A stretch of 64,000 bases of DNA from Gentiana macrophylla (lineage: Eukaryota; Streptophyta; Magnoliopsida; Gentianales; Gentianaceae): assembly GCA_026214975.1 (NCBI GenBank), contig JAOBSW010000335.1, forward strand, positions 1 through 64,000, read 5' to 3'. Positions 1 to 11,088 of the stretch are shown piece by piece. Under the pieces are notes generated by a model. It did not search any database. It saw nothing but the letters and a program-made list of their open reading frames with translations, and had not been told where the DNA came from. The translations under genes were made by a program, and so were the position numbers. Within the stretch, counting starts at the first letter, position 1. Each line of letters starts with the position of its first letter.

Positions 1-399
1 CTTTTGATGACGTGATTCAATACCTTTCGGATTACTCCCGTGAAGATGAGGTGTTTTTCATCAACCGTCCAAACTCAAATAGAAAAAGGTGGTCCGTTAA
101 AATCTAAGCATCGAGCAACCACCGTTGACTTAGAGTTGAAACCACTTCCACAAAGATTCAAAATACATCTTTCTTAAAGACGGTGATAAGTTGCCCTAAT
201 CATCTCGCTGCCTAAACTCGAGCCCGAGCAAGAGGCAAAAAATTGATCAAAGTGTCGAGAAACATATCCTCGCTGCTCGATGGCGTGGGCTGATATCGAG
301 GAATCAGCTGTGATGTATGCACGCATAAGATCCGAACGGAGGAAGGAGCGGAAAAGGCCGACAACCGCAAAGAAGGCTGAACTGCATATGCAGTGAGGT

Positions 400-1130
400 T
401 GTCAAAAGGAGATCATCAAATGGCTTGATATGGGGATTATTTATGCCATCGCCGACGTAAATGAGCCGGGTTAGCCCTACTCAAGTTGTGCCAAAGAAGT
501 GGGTATTACCGTGAGAAAAAAATGAAAAAGGGAGGAAATTGCTTTTACGCCTTGTGGATCAAGTTATGTGGTCTCGCATTGATTATCGCAGATTGAACTA
601 AGTCAATGCGCAAAAGATCATTTCCTTACCCTTCATTGACCAATTTAATTGAAAGACCGAGTGGTCACAAATATTATTGTTTTTTCGATGGATATTCGGG
701 TACTTCCAGATAGCCATCGATCCTAATGACTCGTGAAAAGACCACGCTTACGCATGTCCATCTGGTACTTTTGCTTTTCGCAGAACGCCATTCGCCTATG
801 CAATGCACCCGCGATTTTCAACGGTGCATGTTAGCCATTTTGACTGACTTGTAAGAGCAATGCATGGAGGTCTTTATGGATGACTTCTCGCCTATGGCGA
901 CATACCTTGATGAGATCTTAAGGAATCTAGATATGGTACTCAAATGATGTGTTGAGAAAAATTTGGTGCTTAACCTCGAGAAATGCCATTTTCTAGTTGA
1001 CGGCGGATTGTTTTGGGACACAAGTTGTCCAAAGGAAGGTATTCAGTGGATAGGGCTAAAGCAGAGGCCATTGAGAAAATGTCATATCCAAAGACGCTTA
1101 AGGAGGCACAGGATTCTCGGGACATGTAGG
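400..1130 (+). pseudogene. Reverse transcriptase remnant of element A
   Basis: Broken frames read as the Gypsy RT. Near 408-480 the MGIIYAIAD segment appears, near 795-830 LCNAPA, and at 873-890 the catalytic box F-M-D-D-F-S, the Athila version of the YIDD motif. The frame after it reads into NLVLNLEKCHF (about 958-990). Stops and indels occur about every 50-100 bases, so no polymerase could be made. Upstream, about 60-400, only scattered pieces of the protease-RT linker can be read. Confidence 0.8.
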
Positions 1131-1149
1131 CTTCTATCGGGCGCTTTAT

Positions 1150-1665
1150 TAAAGATTTTTCGACTATAGCAAAGCCGCTTATCCAACTCCGAAGAGGAAG
1201 TAGAGTTCGTGGTTTGATGATGCGTAAGGAAGCTTTCAAATGCTTAAAGGATAAGTTAACCAGTTCCCATTTTGATCGCTACCGACCGACTAAACCTTTC
1301 GAACTCATGTGCGATGCTCTAACTACGCCTATAAAGCGCAGCTTCTTGTGGCAAAGGATTGATAAGAAGTTCGCACCAATCTACTATGCGAGCCGAACTT
1401 GTGAACCCAAATTTCTGCTGGTAACTACACTACTACAGAAAGAATTCCTAGCAATGCGCTTATGGATAAGTTTTCAAGTTACCTTCTGGGTCTCGAAAGT
1501 TGTGGTTTGACAGATCATGCAAAGATTACGCTACCTCATGGAAAAGCAGACGCCAAACCAAGGTTACCGAGATGGATTCGATACTATTGTGAATTTGACC
1601 TTGAAATTAAGGATAAGAAAGGTAGCTAAAATGTTGTAGCCGATCACTTATCTCGCTTTTTAGTG
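1150..1665 (+). pseudogene. RNase H remnant of element A
   Basis: The frame at 1214-1510 contains PFELMCDA and RIDKKFAPIYYASRT, matching the start of the Gypsy RNase H domain (D of MCDA is the first catalytic acid). The domain closes near 1640-1662 with ADHLSRF, the conserved end that precedes the integrase zinc domain. Frames are interrupted, so this is non-functional. It follows the RT directly, as in Ty3/Gypsy pol. Confidence 0.75.
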
Positions 1666-1879
1666 AACGAGGTGACGAAACACTAAGGAAATAGGCATTG
1701 ACTTTCCAACCGAGCAATTAATGAGACTCAGAGAAAGTGAGGTCGTGGTATGTCGATTACGCCAATTACTTAGCGATCGGGCATTTGTAAGAGATGACGA
1801 TCGTGAAAAGAAGAAGTTTTTCAGTGACTTGAAGTATCTCGGGATGGGAGGATCCACATTTGTTTAAAGTCCGCAAAGA

Positions 1880-3000
1880 CGGGTTGCTTTGTGGGCGTGT
1901 GTTCCGGAACATGAACAACTGGATATCTTAGAGCAATGTCACAAAGTTGGCCTCGCTGGTGGACACTCACGGAGCACCAAAGATCGCTAAAAATCCTTCA
2001 AGTCGGATTTTTCACCGCCCACTGCTCAAAGACGCCAAGCCTTTGTAAAAGGCCGTGATGTATGTCAAAGAGTAGTGAGGCTCGCATACAGGATGGAGAT
2101 GCCTTTGAGGCCTATCTTGAATGTGAGGTCTTCGACGGTGGGGCATCGATTTCATGGGGACCCTTCCCATCATCGCAAGGCAATAAATATATCCTAGTCT
2201 GCGCTGATTATGTTTCCAAGTGGGTAGAGGCTATAGCCACCCAAACCAATGATCACAAAGTTGTAAAGAAATTCTGCAAAAGAATATCTTTACTAGATTT
2301 GGTCGCCCTAGAGCCCTTATCGCTGATGAAGGTTCGTGACTTCAGAATGCACCACTAGATAAAATTCTTGAAAGATATGGTGTCAAGCATAAGATTGGTA
2401 CACCATACCACCCCCAAACCAAGCGGGGGCAAAGTCGAGGTAAGCAAATAAGTTCAAAGCGGATTTTGAGAAACGGTGAATTCTAATAGATCCAATTGAG
2501 TCCAAGTGGACGACGACTGGCTGGCTTATCGTGATCAAGGCTCAAGACCCTATGGGTACGCCGCTTTCAAATGGTTTATGGCAAGGCATGCCATCTACCA
2601 CTTGAGCTGAGCACAAAGCCATCGGGCTATTAAATACTTAAACTTCGGGAGCAGCCACTGCTGGGGCGAAAAGATTATCGCGAATCGCATGAGCTTGATG
2701 AATTCGGCATCAGGTGGCCTCACGAGAACGCAAAGTCGGAGCAAGGAAAGAACGAAGCGCCTCCATGATGCTAAAATAGCGATGTAGATTTCAAGGTAGG
2801 AGAGATGGCTTTACTTTACAACACGTGATTACATCCGCTTGGTCTGGCAAGCTTAAGTCCAGATGGTCCGACCTTTGAAATTGTCGAAGTTCATCCGGGG
2901 AGCGATTTTGAAAGTGGTACAGCGTCAACCTTTAAAGTGAACGGTCATAGATTGAAAAGTATTTTGGCCAACCTTACGGCACCCGAGGTCATATACTTTC
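1880..3000 (+). pseudogene. Integrase remnant of element A
   Basis: The zinc-binding N-terminal part is readable at about 1925-2060 (QCHK, GGHSRSTK). The core follows at 2125-2440: GPFPSS then [17 protein letters not shown], and YHPQT near 2400. The C-terminal segment can be followed to about 3000, with WFGP-like and NGHR-like pieces. The first aspartate motif (GIDFMGP in relatives) reads SISWGP here, so the core is damaged even apart from frameshifts. Integrase lying after RNase H confirms the Gypsy order. Confidence 0.75.
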
Positions 3001-4650
3001 AAAAGTTGGTTGACGTGCCTGATGCAAGGCCGATTTGTGATGAGATTCCACTAATTTCTTTGCTTCAATGATGACATTCTTCCTTTAAAGAAGCTTTCTT
3101 ACGATTCTCGAATCCTATCATTCTACCTGGTGCCACATGTAGAGAAGTTTCGAGACAAAAGACGCAAAGTCAGATCATATCTCAAGAGCCAAGTTAAAGA
3201 ATTTGGTAGTGGTACTTGACTGTGGCTGTTGTGGTCACACTCGGTCCTTACCTCCTGTCTCATGATGAGTTGGCTGCCGCTTAAAACCAAAGTGGCCCCA
3301 CCCGGTTGACTTTGAGGATTGTGTCAAGCTAATGACATTAAAAGAGCGCTCCTGGTGAGGCAACCTAGTTTTGTTTTATTTCCTTTAGGTTAGTTATTTA
3401 TAGAAGTAGTACCTTGCTGTTTGGCGTGAGATGTTTATTCCGCTTACGTGTCGAATGTCTTGTCTCGCTTCATATACCCTTGTACCTTTGAGATTATATG
3501 GTATGTCGAGTGCTGCGTATACTTTTGAGTTGTGTTCACAAGCTTTTTTGTCCAGTTGTTGTCTATTCGAGTTGTCGCGGTATATTCATGTCTGCCTGAC
3601 CTCCGCTCAACTTTCATCCGACAACCACCGTTGAAACCAACCTAAGTTTCTTTTTTTTTCTTTTATTTGCACATTCTCGAGGACATAATGTGATTTAAGC
3701 GTGTAAAACATGGGTATGTTTTCATGCTATATCTGTAATATGAGTTAATTTTGAGCAAATTTAAATTTTTGTAAACTTTAGCATGTGATTAAAACTAGAT
3801 GCTTGCTAGTTGTAGTTTTCTAACGATGATAGTATGTGACTTAGTGAGATAATTATAGCATGTCTTTACTTTTATGGAGATAGTGTTCATTTTTCACTCA
3901 ATAAAGCCTTTGATTTTGAAGCATGACTTTTGAACTATATCCTTTCATTATTTTGATGAGTATCTTAAGAAGGTCAAGATGGTAACACCTTAGTTAGACC
4001 GTGTAATCGTGAATATCATAGAGTTTGAATGTGATAAGTGAGATGTAACCTATGTCTTTAAGGAAAAAGTGAATGAATAAGTAGTGAATCATAATAAATA
4101 CGCTTGTCGGAAGTCGGTTTATGATTTGAGTGAGTAGTGGTATACAACACGATGTCCTATACCACTATGATGACCAATAGCTCACGATACAAATGGCTTT
4201 ATAGTCGCCTTATGATTGAGCAGGTAGGGATTATCTTGAAATGTCCTATTTCGCTATGACGGTAAGAGCTATTCGATATGCGTTGAATTTGAAAATTTTG
4301 AAAAATGATGAATAAGAATAAAATCAGAGTGAAGTCTTTGTTATCATGGATCTTATACTCAAGAGAGAACCGCATGATATGTCTGTAGGATTATCCTACC
4401 GAGTGCGCTGGAAGGCTTAGTGTGAAGCTATTCTGTCTGCACTTCAGGATAGTCATTGAAGTTTTTGAGAGGATATTTCTTCAAAGGCTTGTTAAATTTG
4501 AGAAGTGGCTTGTCACACATACACTGAATCTATCTCGTGATGGTATTGTTTGCTATAGTTGTTATATCTTTTGTTACGTGAGTTGAGATCATGGATTGCA
4601 TGAAAGTTGAGCTTATAGTTTTGATTGTTTTGCTCGGACGAACAAAAGTT
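3000..4650 (+). other. Non-coding 3' region of element A
   Basis: No credible long frame exists here. Near 3334-3367 lies a run of the type ATTAAAAGAGCGCT...GTGAGGCAACC, which follows pol in many Athila/Tat elements. At about 3672-3690 is CGAGGACATAATG, shared in form with E (about 6462) and C (about 28859). From about 4000 the sequence aligns with B (15836-16450) and E (6818-7380): a TAATCGTGAATATC block, paired hairpins, a GATTATCCT block, and a CTTGTCACACA block just before the LTR. Confidence 0.65.
4120..4275 (+). other. Tandem hairpin cassette, element A copy
   Basis: After the conserved ATGATTTGAGT box comes a perfect 10-bp stem, TAGTGGTATA (4135-4144) with TATACCACTA (4158-4167), around a 13-nt loop, then CACTATGATGA and AGCTCAC. 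A second, weaker unit follows: TAGGGA (4225-4230) facing TCCTA (4244-4248), then CGCTATGA and AGAGCT. The same two-unit layout occurs in B and E. Function is unknown; see findings. Confidence 0.6.
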
Positions 4651-4664
4651 CAAGTGCAGGGAGT
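4644..4664 (+). promoter_or_regulatory. Polypurine tract of element A
   Basis: A purine-rich AAAAGTTCAAGTGCAGGGAG run sits directly before the LTR start, where plus-strand DNA synthesis is primed in LTR elements. It aligns with the cleaner AAAGCTAAGTGTGGGGGAG of element B (16499-16518). Confidence 0.6.
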
Positions 4665-6305
4665 TGTTATGGTGTTTTTATATGTTTTATAAGGCTATAT
4701 TTTATGATAATTTCCGTGATTTGTATTATTTGCATAAAGAAATAAGTGTTTAGATTAAATATTGAGCATGTGGTGTTTTAGTGAGTTAATCACAAAATTA
4801 GTCAATTTATGCGCTTTATTGATGAATTTATATTTAATTGACATTATTACATTTTGGGATATTTTTATGTGTTATAGATGCACAAATTCGAGCTCAAGAG
4901 GTAATTCAAAGATGATCAAGTCGGATTTAATTAAAGAGGAAGAGATAATGGTGATTGATTTGATTGGAAAGAGATAGGTACGAGAAAATCAAGTTTTCGC
5001 TCTCGAATCAAGGCCCCGTGATTATTGAACGGCCGCTCAACCGGATCAGCGATGATAAGATAGTGGACGAGCGCCCGTGATGATATTTTGATTCAAAGCA
5101 AGTTTGACGCCAGAAGGACGCTGCTGCAGACGTGGCGCCCAATCTTCTACCGCCCGACTCAAATAAGTTTTGTAACTGGATCAAGCGCCCATGACCTTGA
5201 CGGGCGCCCGTGCCGATTTCTAACCCTAGCCGACCTAAAATCCTATAAATAGCGCCGTGTATTAAAACCTTGTGGACATCTCATACGCATTATTTCCTCA
5301 TAACAAACCCTAGCAAACCAGATCATTCAAGGATGAGAGTCAAAGATGAATCCTTCCATCCCAACGATCACCAACATGATTGTTGGCTAAACGATAAAGT
5401 TGGAACAACCTGGATATCACGCCAACGCTATCACAACCATGATTTGTTAGTTTATCTTTAGTTATGATTTTGAATACGCTGCTTTTATTTATCGCTTGAA
5501 TCCTCGATTTAATCGCTACAGTTTTATTAGATAGAATGTCAATGGAACTCTATGTGTTTGAATTTTTATGGAAATATAGTTCAACAATACTTTATCTTTC
5601 AATCGATATAATTGATGATGTTTTGAGGAATCATATATCGTTAGTTGGGTATTACAATTTGGGAACGAATTGTTGATCTTTGTGATGAATGTTATTTGTT
5701 TTTCTTGGAAAAGTAAACAAACCTTAGAAATTGATCTAAAGGAATTTAGTCGGTTTCACATTGATCATACCAATAAAATCAGATTCGATCATAAACCGTT
5801 GTATGATTATTATGTGATTGAATCTTGGTCGCTCCAATCGCCTTCTTTATTATCGTTAATCAAAATCGTTTTAATTGCTCCTAGTTTAAGTTTAGTTTTT
5901 AGAACCCTAGTTCCGCAACTTTTCTCGCCTATTTTTCTGCTTCTCGATCGTATCCGCAGACGCTGCTCATTTAATTGAACGCTCATTCATTGCTTTAATT
6001 CGTGACGCTGCTCACTATAGTGAGAGCGTCATTCAACCTTCCCGCTCTTCTGCTTTTTTTTTTCGCTATTTTTAGTTGTCGCTTTTATTTTCTTTCCTTT
6101 AGTTTTTAGTTTATTTTTAGGTTTAGTTTATAGTTAGATTAATCTTAGTTTTAAGTAATTAGTGACATAACCAACTTAGTGAGTTATACCTCAACTGATA
6201 ACTATACGATTCCTTAGACGACTCGGCAACACCTTATACTACGATCCTTATACTTGGGTGTTCCGATAATATAAATTTAAAACACGCTTTTAACGAACAC
6301 ATTAC
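4665..6305 (+). repeat. 3' LTR of element A
   Basis: The LTR starts with TGTTATGGTG right after the polypurine tract. It aligns with the LTR of B (from 16520) through the CTATATTTTATGATA region, the GC-rich repeats and the TATA box, and both end near CTACGATCC-TATACTTG (about 6238-6258 and 17994-18013). The exact 3' end is not clear; the sequence after about 6305 belongs to element E. A U3, promoter and transcribed part can be told apart around the TATA box at 5244. Confidence 0.7.
5200..5251 (+). promoter_or_regulatory. LTR promoter of element A: GC palindrome plus TATA box
   Basis: The perfect 12-bp palindrome ACGGGCGCCCGT (5200-5211) lies just upstream of TATAAATA (5244-5251). Degenerate GCGCCCGTGATGA and GACGC copies lie further upstream (5070-5150). 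Element B has the near-identical pair at 17050-17061 and 17093-17100, with the same spacing. Promoter function is inferred from position and the TATA box. Confidence 0.6.
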
Positions 6306-7514
6306 AATCGCCACACTCCACATACTTTTATTTTATTTGCACACACAACGGTCATAACTTTGACCCACCCACCCACCCTTTTTTATCATCCGAGTATTTG
6401 TTTTGACTTGTTTTATCAGCACTATTGCTTTCCCCAACAATCTTATTTACACTCACTTTACATCGAGGACAATGTAAGTTCGTAAGGGGAGGAGTGGAGT
6501 CGTTGGTCTAGCAATGGAATTAATGTTTATTTTGTATCAATAAAACCCTTAGTTTTTGATTTTTCGAGCATTATTTAGTTGATTAAAATAAATCAGATAA
6601 GGTATATATTTCATGGATTTGAAGATGTAATGATCAATTTGATGTGTATAACCAACGGAACCGTAAGTGCATTGTAATTCCAAATATATTTGTGTAACAT
6701 GAATTCCTTCACGTAAGCCTTTGATATTGAAGTTTAAAATTTTAAATCAGATCCATTCAAAGGTCCTAGTGGTTTATCCTAGAAATAGCAAGAATTTAGT
6801 ACCTAACTTTTGAACGTGTAATCGTGAATATCTCAAGGTTTGAATGTGATAGAAAGGATATAAGTTAAGTTTATGAAAAAAAGAAAAATGAACTATATAT
6901 TTGTCGGTTGTAGCTACCAATGATTTGAGTGCAAGAGGGCGTTATCATGTAAACGCCCTATATCACTATGAGATTTAAAAGCTCCCGATCGCTCGATGAT
7001 AGTAGTCCAATAGGGGTTATCACGTAAACGCCCTATTGCTCGGGAATGAAGGCATATGCTACACATGTGAAATTAAGTTCATCAAAAGAAAAAAATAAAT
7101 AAATAAATAAATAAATAAAAATTAAAATTTAAGCGTGGTTGAAAACTTAGCTATCTTCTCGACTATCCTCAAAGATAAACCGAATGATATGCTTTGTGGA
7201 TTATCCTAATAAGTACTCGGAAGAACTTTTGTGTGGAATCACATCGCTTATACCTAGGAAAGTCATTGTGGTCGTCGAATGGATATTTGTGTGTTTTGCT
7301 TGATTTATTCAAGAGAGGATAGTGGAAATTGAAAAGCTTGTCACACACACACACTCGCTATACATTTATATCGAGGTTAACGCCAGTTGTAATTCTAATG
7401 GTTGTATTATCTAGTTGTCCCTTATATCTTCTATCTTCTTGAATTTATCTCTCATTCATTTTGTTTTATCGCTTGTTTTGCCTTCGAGACTCACCAAAAG
7501 CTAAGTAGGGGTTG
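6306..7514 (+). other. Non-coding 3' region and polypurine tract of element E (Athila-like)
   Basis: This stretch carries no gene. It holds the same ordered blocks as the 3' regions of A and B: ATCGAGGACAATGTAAG (about 6461), TAATCGTGAATATC (about 6821), paired hairpins (6920-7040), GATTATCCT (about 7199), and GCTTGTCACACACACAC (about 7336). It ends in AAAAGCTAAGTAGGGGTTG at about 7496-7514, a polypurine tract against the E LTR. The element's pol lies left of A or was lost, so A probably inserted into, or replaced part of, E. A short AAAT microsatellite lies at 7087-7120. Confidence 0.6.
6920..7040 (+). other. Tandem hairpin cassette, element E copy
   Basis: The ATGATTTGAGTG box (about 6920-6931) leads into the stem AGGGCGTT (6936-6943) and AACGCCCT (6952-6959) with an 8-nt loop, then CACTATGA. 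The second unit pairs ATAGGG-GTT (7010-7018) with AAC-G-CCCTAT (7027-7036), with one unpaired G. The stem sequence differs completely from those of A and B while the flanking boxes are kept. Confidence 0.6.
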
Positions 7515-9500
7515 TGATGAGAGATAAATTTATGATCATTATTATGACATTTTACCCCATTATTGATACCATTTTGAGTATTATTGTATCAAATCAAGTC
7601 AAAATTACTAAGTTTTATTCAAATGTATAAGTAGTAGTTATTATATAAATTATCGATTTTTATAAGTTTTTATTAGTTTTTGTACCGTTTAGTAACCGGA
7701 GTGTCGTGGTCGGATTTACGCTTTGGTATTTTGGTGGTTCATTGCAGTGATTATATATTGACCAAGATTCCACGAATCTACATGTTTTGAAGCCTAAAAG
7801 ATGGATTTTGAGGGAAAGAAGAAAATGCCACAAGCTTACGAGTTCAACGGATCAAATTATTTTTCCTATGCGCTTCTACCGTAACTCTGTTTTCGATGGA
7901 AATTTGACCCAACTTAGAGGCGTTTTCTGGGGAAGATTTCTTGATGAAAGTTGTAGATACTAAAATGATCTTCCAACGCATTTTGAATCACGCCAATCGG
8001 AAGTCTACAACTCAAGTTATGATTTTTATACCGAACAGCTGGAACTTCGGACGAACCGAGATTTTGTAGGAGGTTCCTTGCATGTTCCTTGCATGTTACT
8101 TGCATGTGGCATGTAATGATTTTTGAATAAACTTCACATGCTACTACATGACTCACCACCTCCACATGATGGCAAATATTCTCCAAGATTATCCCACATG
8201 CTAAATGGAGATAATTCCTCCCCAAATACAACCTCCCTCACAACAAACTTCTCACCTCTCCCAAATAAACCTCCCCATATACACCCTTCTCCTATATAAA
8301 CTCCTCCATCTCCATTGATCTTTTTGCCCCATCTTGGCCACTCTTGCTCAAGATCTCTCTTCTCCACCTCCTCCCATTTCTTCCATTCCCTTCTTCATCT
8401 TCGTTTTCATCTCTTTTCTCGCTTTACTTTATTTTCGGGTCCGTATATACATATGTCTATGTATGTATATATGTTTTTATAAATAAAAGTAGTAATCATT
8501 GTAATGCTCGAGAGAATTACCGAGAAAGTTGTTATTGAGAAAGTTGTTATTTTCGTGAGAATACGGCTTGATTTGCACTTAACGGGTAATTTTATCAAGT
8601 TATTACTTTTGTTGTTTATTTATATCTATCACTATGTTAAACTAAAAATATGTCTAGCCAAGATATGAATCAATTAGTTAATCTTTGGTAAAATGAATGA
8701 TCGACTCGTAATCATGATTAAAACTAATTATAATGAATCTTTTTCTATTTTGCAACGATTGATAATAAATTCGGAATGACGAATCAATCATGATGAATAC
8801 CACATATAACCTGGCGAATGAACCCACCGCAGGTCGTGATACGAGTAAAATAGAAAACCGGAGGGTAAAATGGCCGCCTGATTAACGGAATCCTATTTCC
8901 TACCCGGGGCATATTTGTCCTAGAAAAACAAATCTTATTAACTTTGTACTTAGATCTTAATAATGTTAAAATCGCAGCTTTAATTGAAACTACACCGCTT
9001 GTGTTAAATCGATCCGCTTGACAACCGGAGCCTCTTGAATAACATCGGCCGTCTGGATTTAACGGAATAACCTCTTTATCCGGGTAGATTTGTTCTCGCA
9101 CTGCTCGCATTTAACTAAGATTAGCATGGGGCGCTTGTGGACCTTGGATCGATGACATTTGACATATGACAATTTCATACGCTCAAAAGTAGTAGAGGAG
9201 TTGTCTAGCTTGGTGAGTACACCGATTCATATATAATTTACACCTTGAATAAAGGAAGATCTGCCTCATTTATTTCTACTAAAAGATATTGATTCAAGAA
9301 AGTATTCTTGGCTAGATCCAAAAATATATCTATATATTTATTTGTTTTATTTTCTGCTTTACTAACATCTAACTCTAACATTACTAACTAATCTAATCGA
9401 TCTAACTATCTAACCCGAGGAAAAGTTAAAAATCGCGACTTAGATCGAAAGTTAATAATAGCTTCTTGGTGTTTAACCCCACTTAAAAGAATTACCATGT
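7515..9500 (+). repeat. 3' LTR of element E
   Basis: It starts with TGATGAGAGATAAATTTATG right after a polypurine tract and aligns with the LTR at the right edge of the window (62871 onward). Both share ATACCATTTTGAG or ATATCATTTTGAG, then TTAGT..CCGGAGTGTCGTG and the GAAAGTTGTAGAT box. The TATA box TATATAAA is at 8293-8300. The 108-codon minus-strand frame at 8784-9110 lies within it and is judged chance. The right end is uncertain, between about 9440 and 9540. Confidence 0.6.
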
Positions 9501-9649
9501 TTTTTCCCGAGGAATACGACCGACTCACCGCACTGTAGCTACAATTTGACCCGCACACCGCCGGTTAGATCTCAGATAGCCTGTAATGTCTCGCCACCTT
9601 TCCGCGCTGCTTTCCAAGGTTAGGGTTTAGTCTCACACCTACTCAAAGG

Positions 9650-10540
9650 TTCAATCTAATTGGCCTTCCAATTCAAATCCCAGCTCCAAAGTCGGCCCAA
9701 TCAAATTTTATGCTCAAAATTTCCAAACTCTCAAAGCCCCTCCGCCTAACAATCTCAAGCTAAGTTGAGGAGCAAAGTAGATCAATGAATAATCTTGAGA
9801 GACAAATTGGGCAACTGGCCCAACAGCTTAGCTTTAGACCCTGTGGCAAATGCCGCGCTGGGCCACTTTAAAGAATCCAAAGTGGTGGTCAAGTTGCTCA
9901 AGCCGACTTGAAGAAAGGCCCATGTATCGACCTCGCGCCATCAATTCAATACGGTAAAGAGGAGGCCAAGCTGCAATGAATCTGAGAAGTTGGTACTCAA
10001 GTTAGTGGTCCTTCCCATCGTGAAACCACTCAGCCCCTCCCGCCATTGATAAGGCAGAGGGGAAGGTGAGCACCTACACCCCCTCAACTCGCAAGAGAAA
10101 ACTCGTGGCTGATCCCCGGGAGGTGAAGAAGTTGGTGATCCTCAAGTGGTCGATCCTCGAGGACCGAAAAAAAGTTTAAAGTCGTGAGGTCGATCCCCAC
10201 TACAAAAAAATCAAAAGCCGCTCGATGGAAAGATCTCGAAGACAAAGTCAGTAAGTGCATCCTCAAAGAAAGTCTTTTCTCGAGAGTGACCTTAAGAAGC
10301 TTCCATTTCCACCTAGAAAGAGCAACATTCCTTGAGCGAGGACAAAAACTAAAAGTGTGCCGAACCTTCCATTATCGTAAGTCTTGCTGAAATGCCTAAG
10401 TATACAAAATTCATCAAGCATGTTGTGTCTTCAAAAAGAAGTTAGCAGCATGGAAAGGCAAATTGGTGAGGATTGCTCTATGATTAATTATGAAGACTTA
10501 CCAATTAAAAGAGGTGACTCGGCAAGTTCAGATTTACATG
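9650..10540 (+). pseudogene. Gag C-terminal and linker remnant of element B
   Basis: Near 9784-9840 a frame reads MNNLERQIGQLAQQLS, the conserved gag-end motif of Athila/Tat elements. Near 10391-10435 EMPKYTKFIKHVVSSK precedes the protease as in intact relatives (compare element C at 23479-23520). Frames are broken between these points. The 9500-9650 stretch before it holds nothing I recognise. Confidence 0.6.
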
Positions 10541-10546
10541 TGATTA

Positions 10547-10960
10547 ATGGGAGGTCTAGTCTTCCCTAATTCTTTGTGTGATCTAGGTGCCTCTATAAGT
10601 CTTATGCCAATGTCTCAGATGCAAACAATCGGGTTTACAAAGCCTTCTAGAACCCACTACTATGAGTCTACAATTCACGATAGATCTTCTAACAAAGCTT
10701 CAGGATCCTCAAAGACGCTTTTGGTTCGGGATTGATGATTTACTTTCCAGCTTGATTGGTATGCTTTAGATATGGAGAAAGATGAAAACGCCCCCGATTC
10801 TTGGAAGACCTTTCTTATCTACGCCCAGAGCCTCGCCGATTGCGATGGTGGGCAAGTGACTATCCGAGTTTGTGATCAAGAGGTGAGTTACAATGTCTTA
10901 AAGTCCATTCAAGTACCCTCTGCCCTCCAACCGGCTTTTCCATTGATTATAATGATTTGA
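10547..10960 (+). pseudogene. Aspartic protease remnant of element B
   Basis: The frame at 10547-10735 reads NSLCDLGASISLMPMSQM; D-L-G is the form of the catalytic D-S/T-G used by Athila-type proteases. A second frame at 10772-10960 continues with SWKTFLIYAQSLAD and GQVTIRVCDQEVSYNVLKS, the usual end of the domain. Between the two a stop and frameshift occur near 10735. This enzyme would have cut the Gag-Pol polyprotein. Confidence 0.75.
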
Positions 10961-11088
10961 TGATTTCACCGATTATATGGATAAGCAAGTCATGGTCGTA
11001 GAAGTTTAATATGAGCGATTGGTTGATAATCTAAATACCCATGGTGTGGTCAATCTAGATCAATTAGCAAACTGATTTTGAGGAAGAA

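Larger units (their letters stand above)
1..6305 (+). mobile_element. Element A: 3' part of a degraded Athila-type Ty3/Gypsy retrotransposon
   Basis: The order RT, RNase H, integrase, long non-coding 3' region, polypurine tract and LTR is readable on the plus strand, which is Ty3/Gypsy order. The 5' LTR and gag lie outside the window. Wording of the fragments ([29 protein letters not shown]) fits the Athila group of plant Gypsy elements. Every domain is broken by stops and frameshifts, so the element is dead. It is a close relative of element B (about 9.65-18.07 kb): the 3' regions and LTRs of the two can be aligned by eye over most of their length. The right end is uncertain by tens of bases. 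Confidence 0.85.

Noticed and set aside
5670..5978. 102-codon plus-strand frame
   Set aside because: It lies in LTR A downstream of the TATA box, has no domain, and is not kept in LTR B.
8784..9110. 108-codon minus-strand frame inside LTR E
   Set aside because: No motif, no support from neighbours, and it lies in a non-coding LTR; the composition there is CG-rich enough to leave chance open frames.
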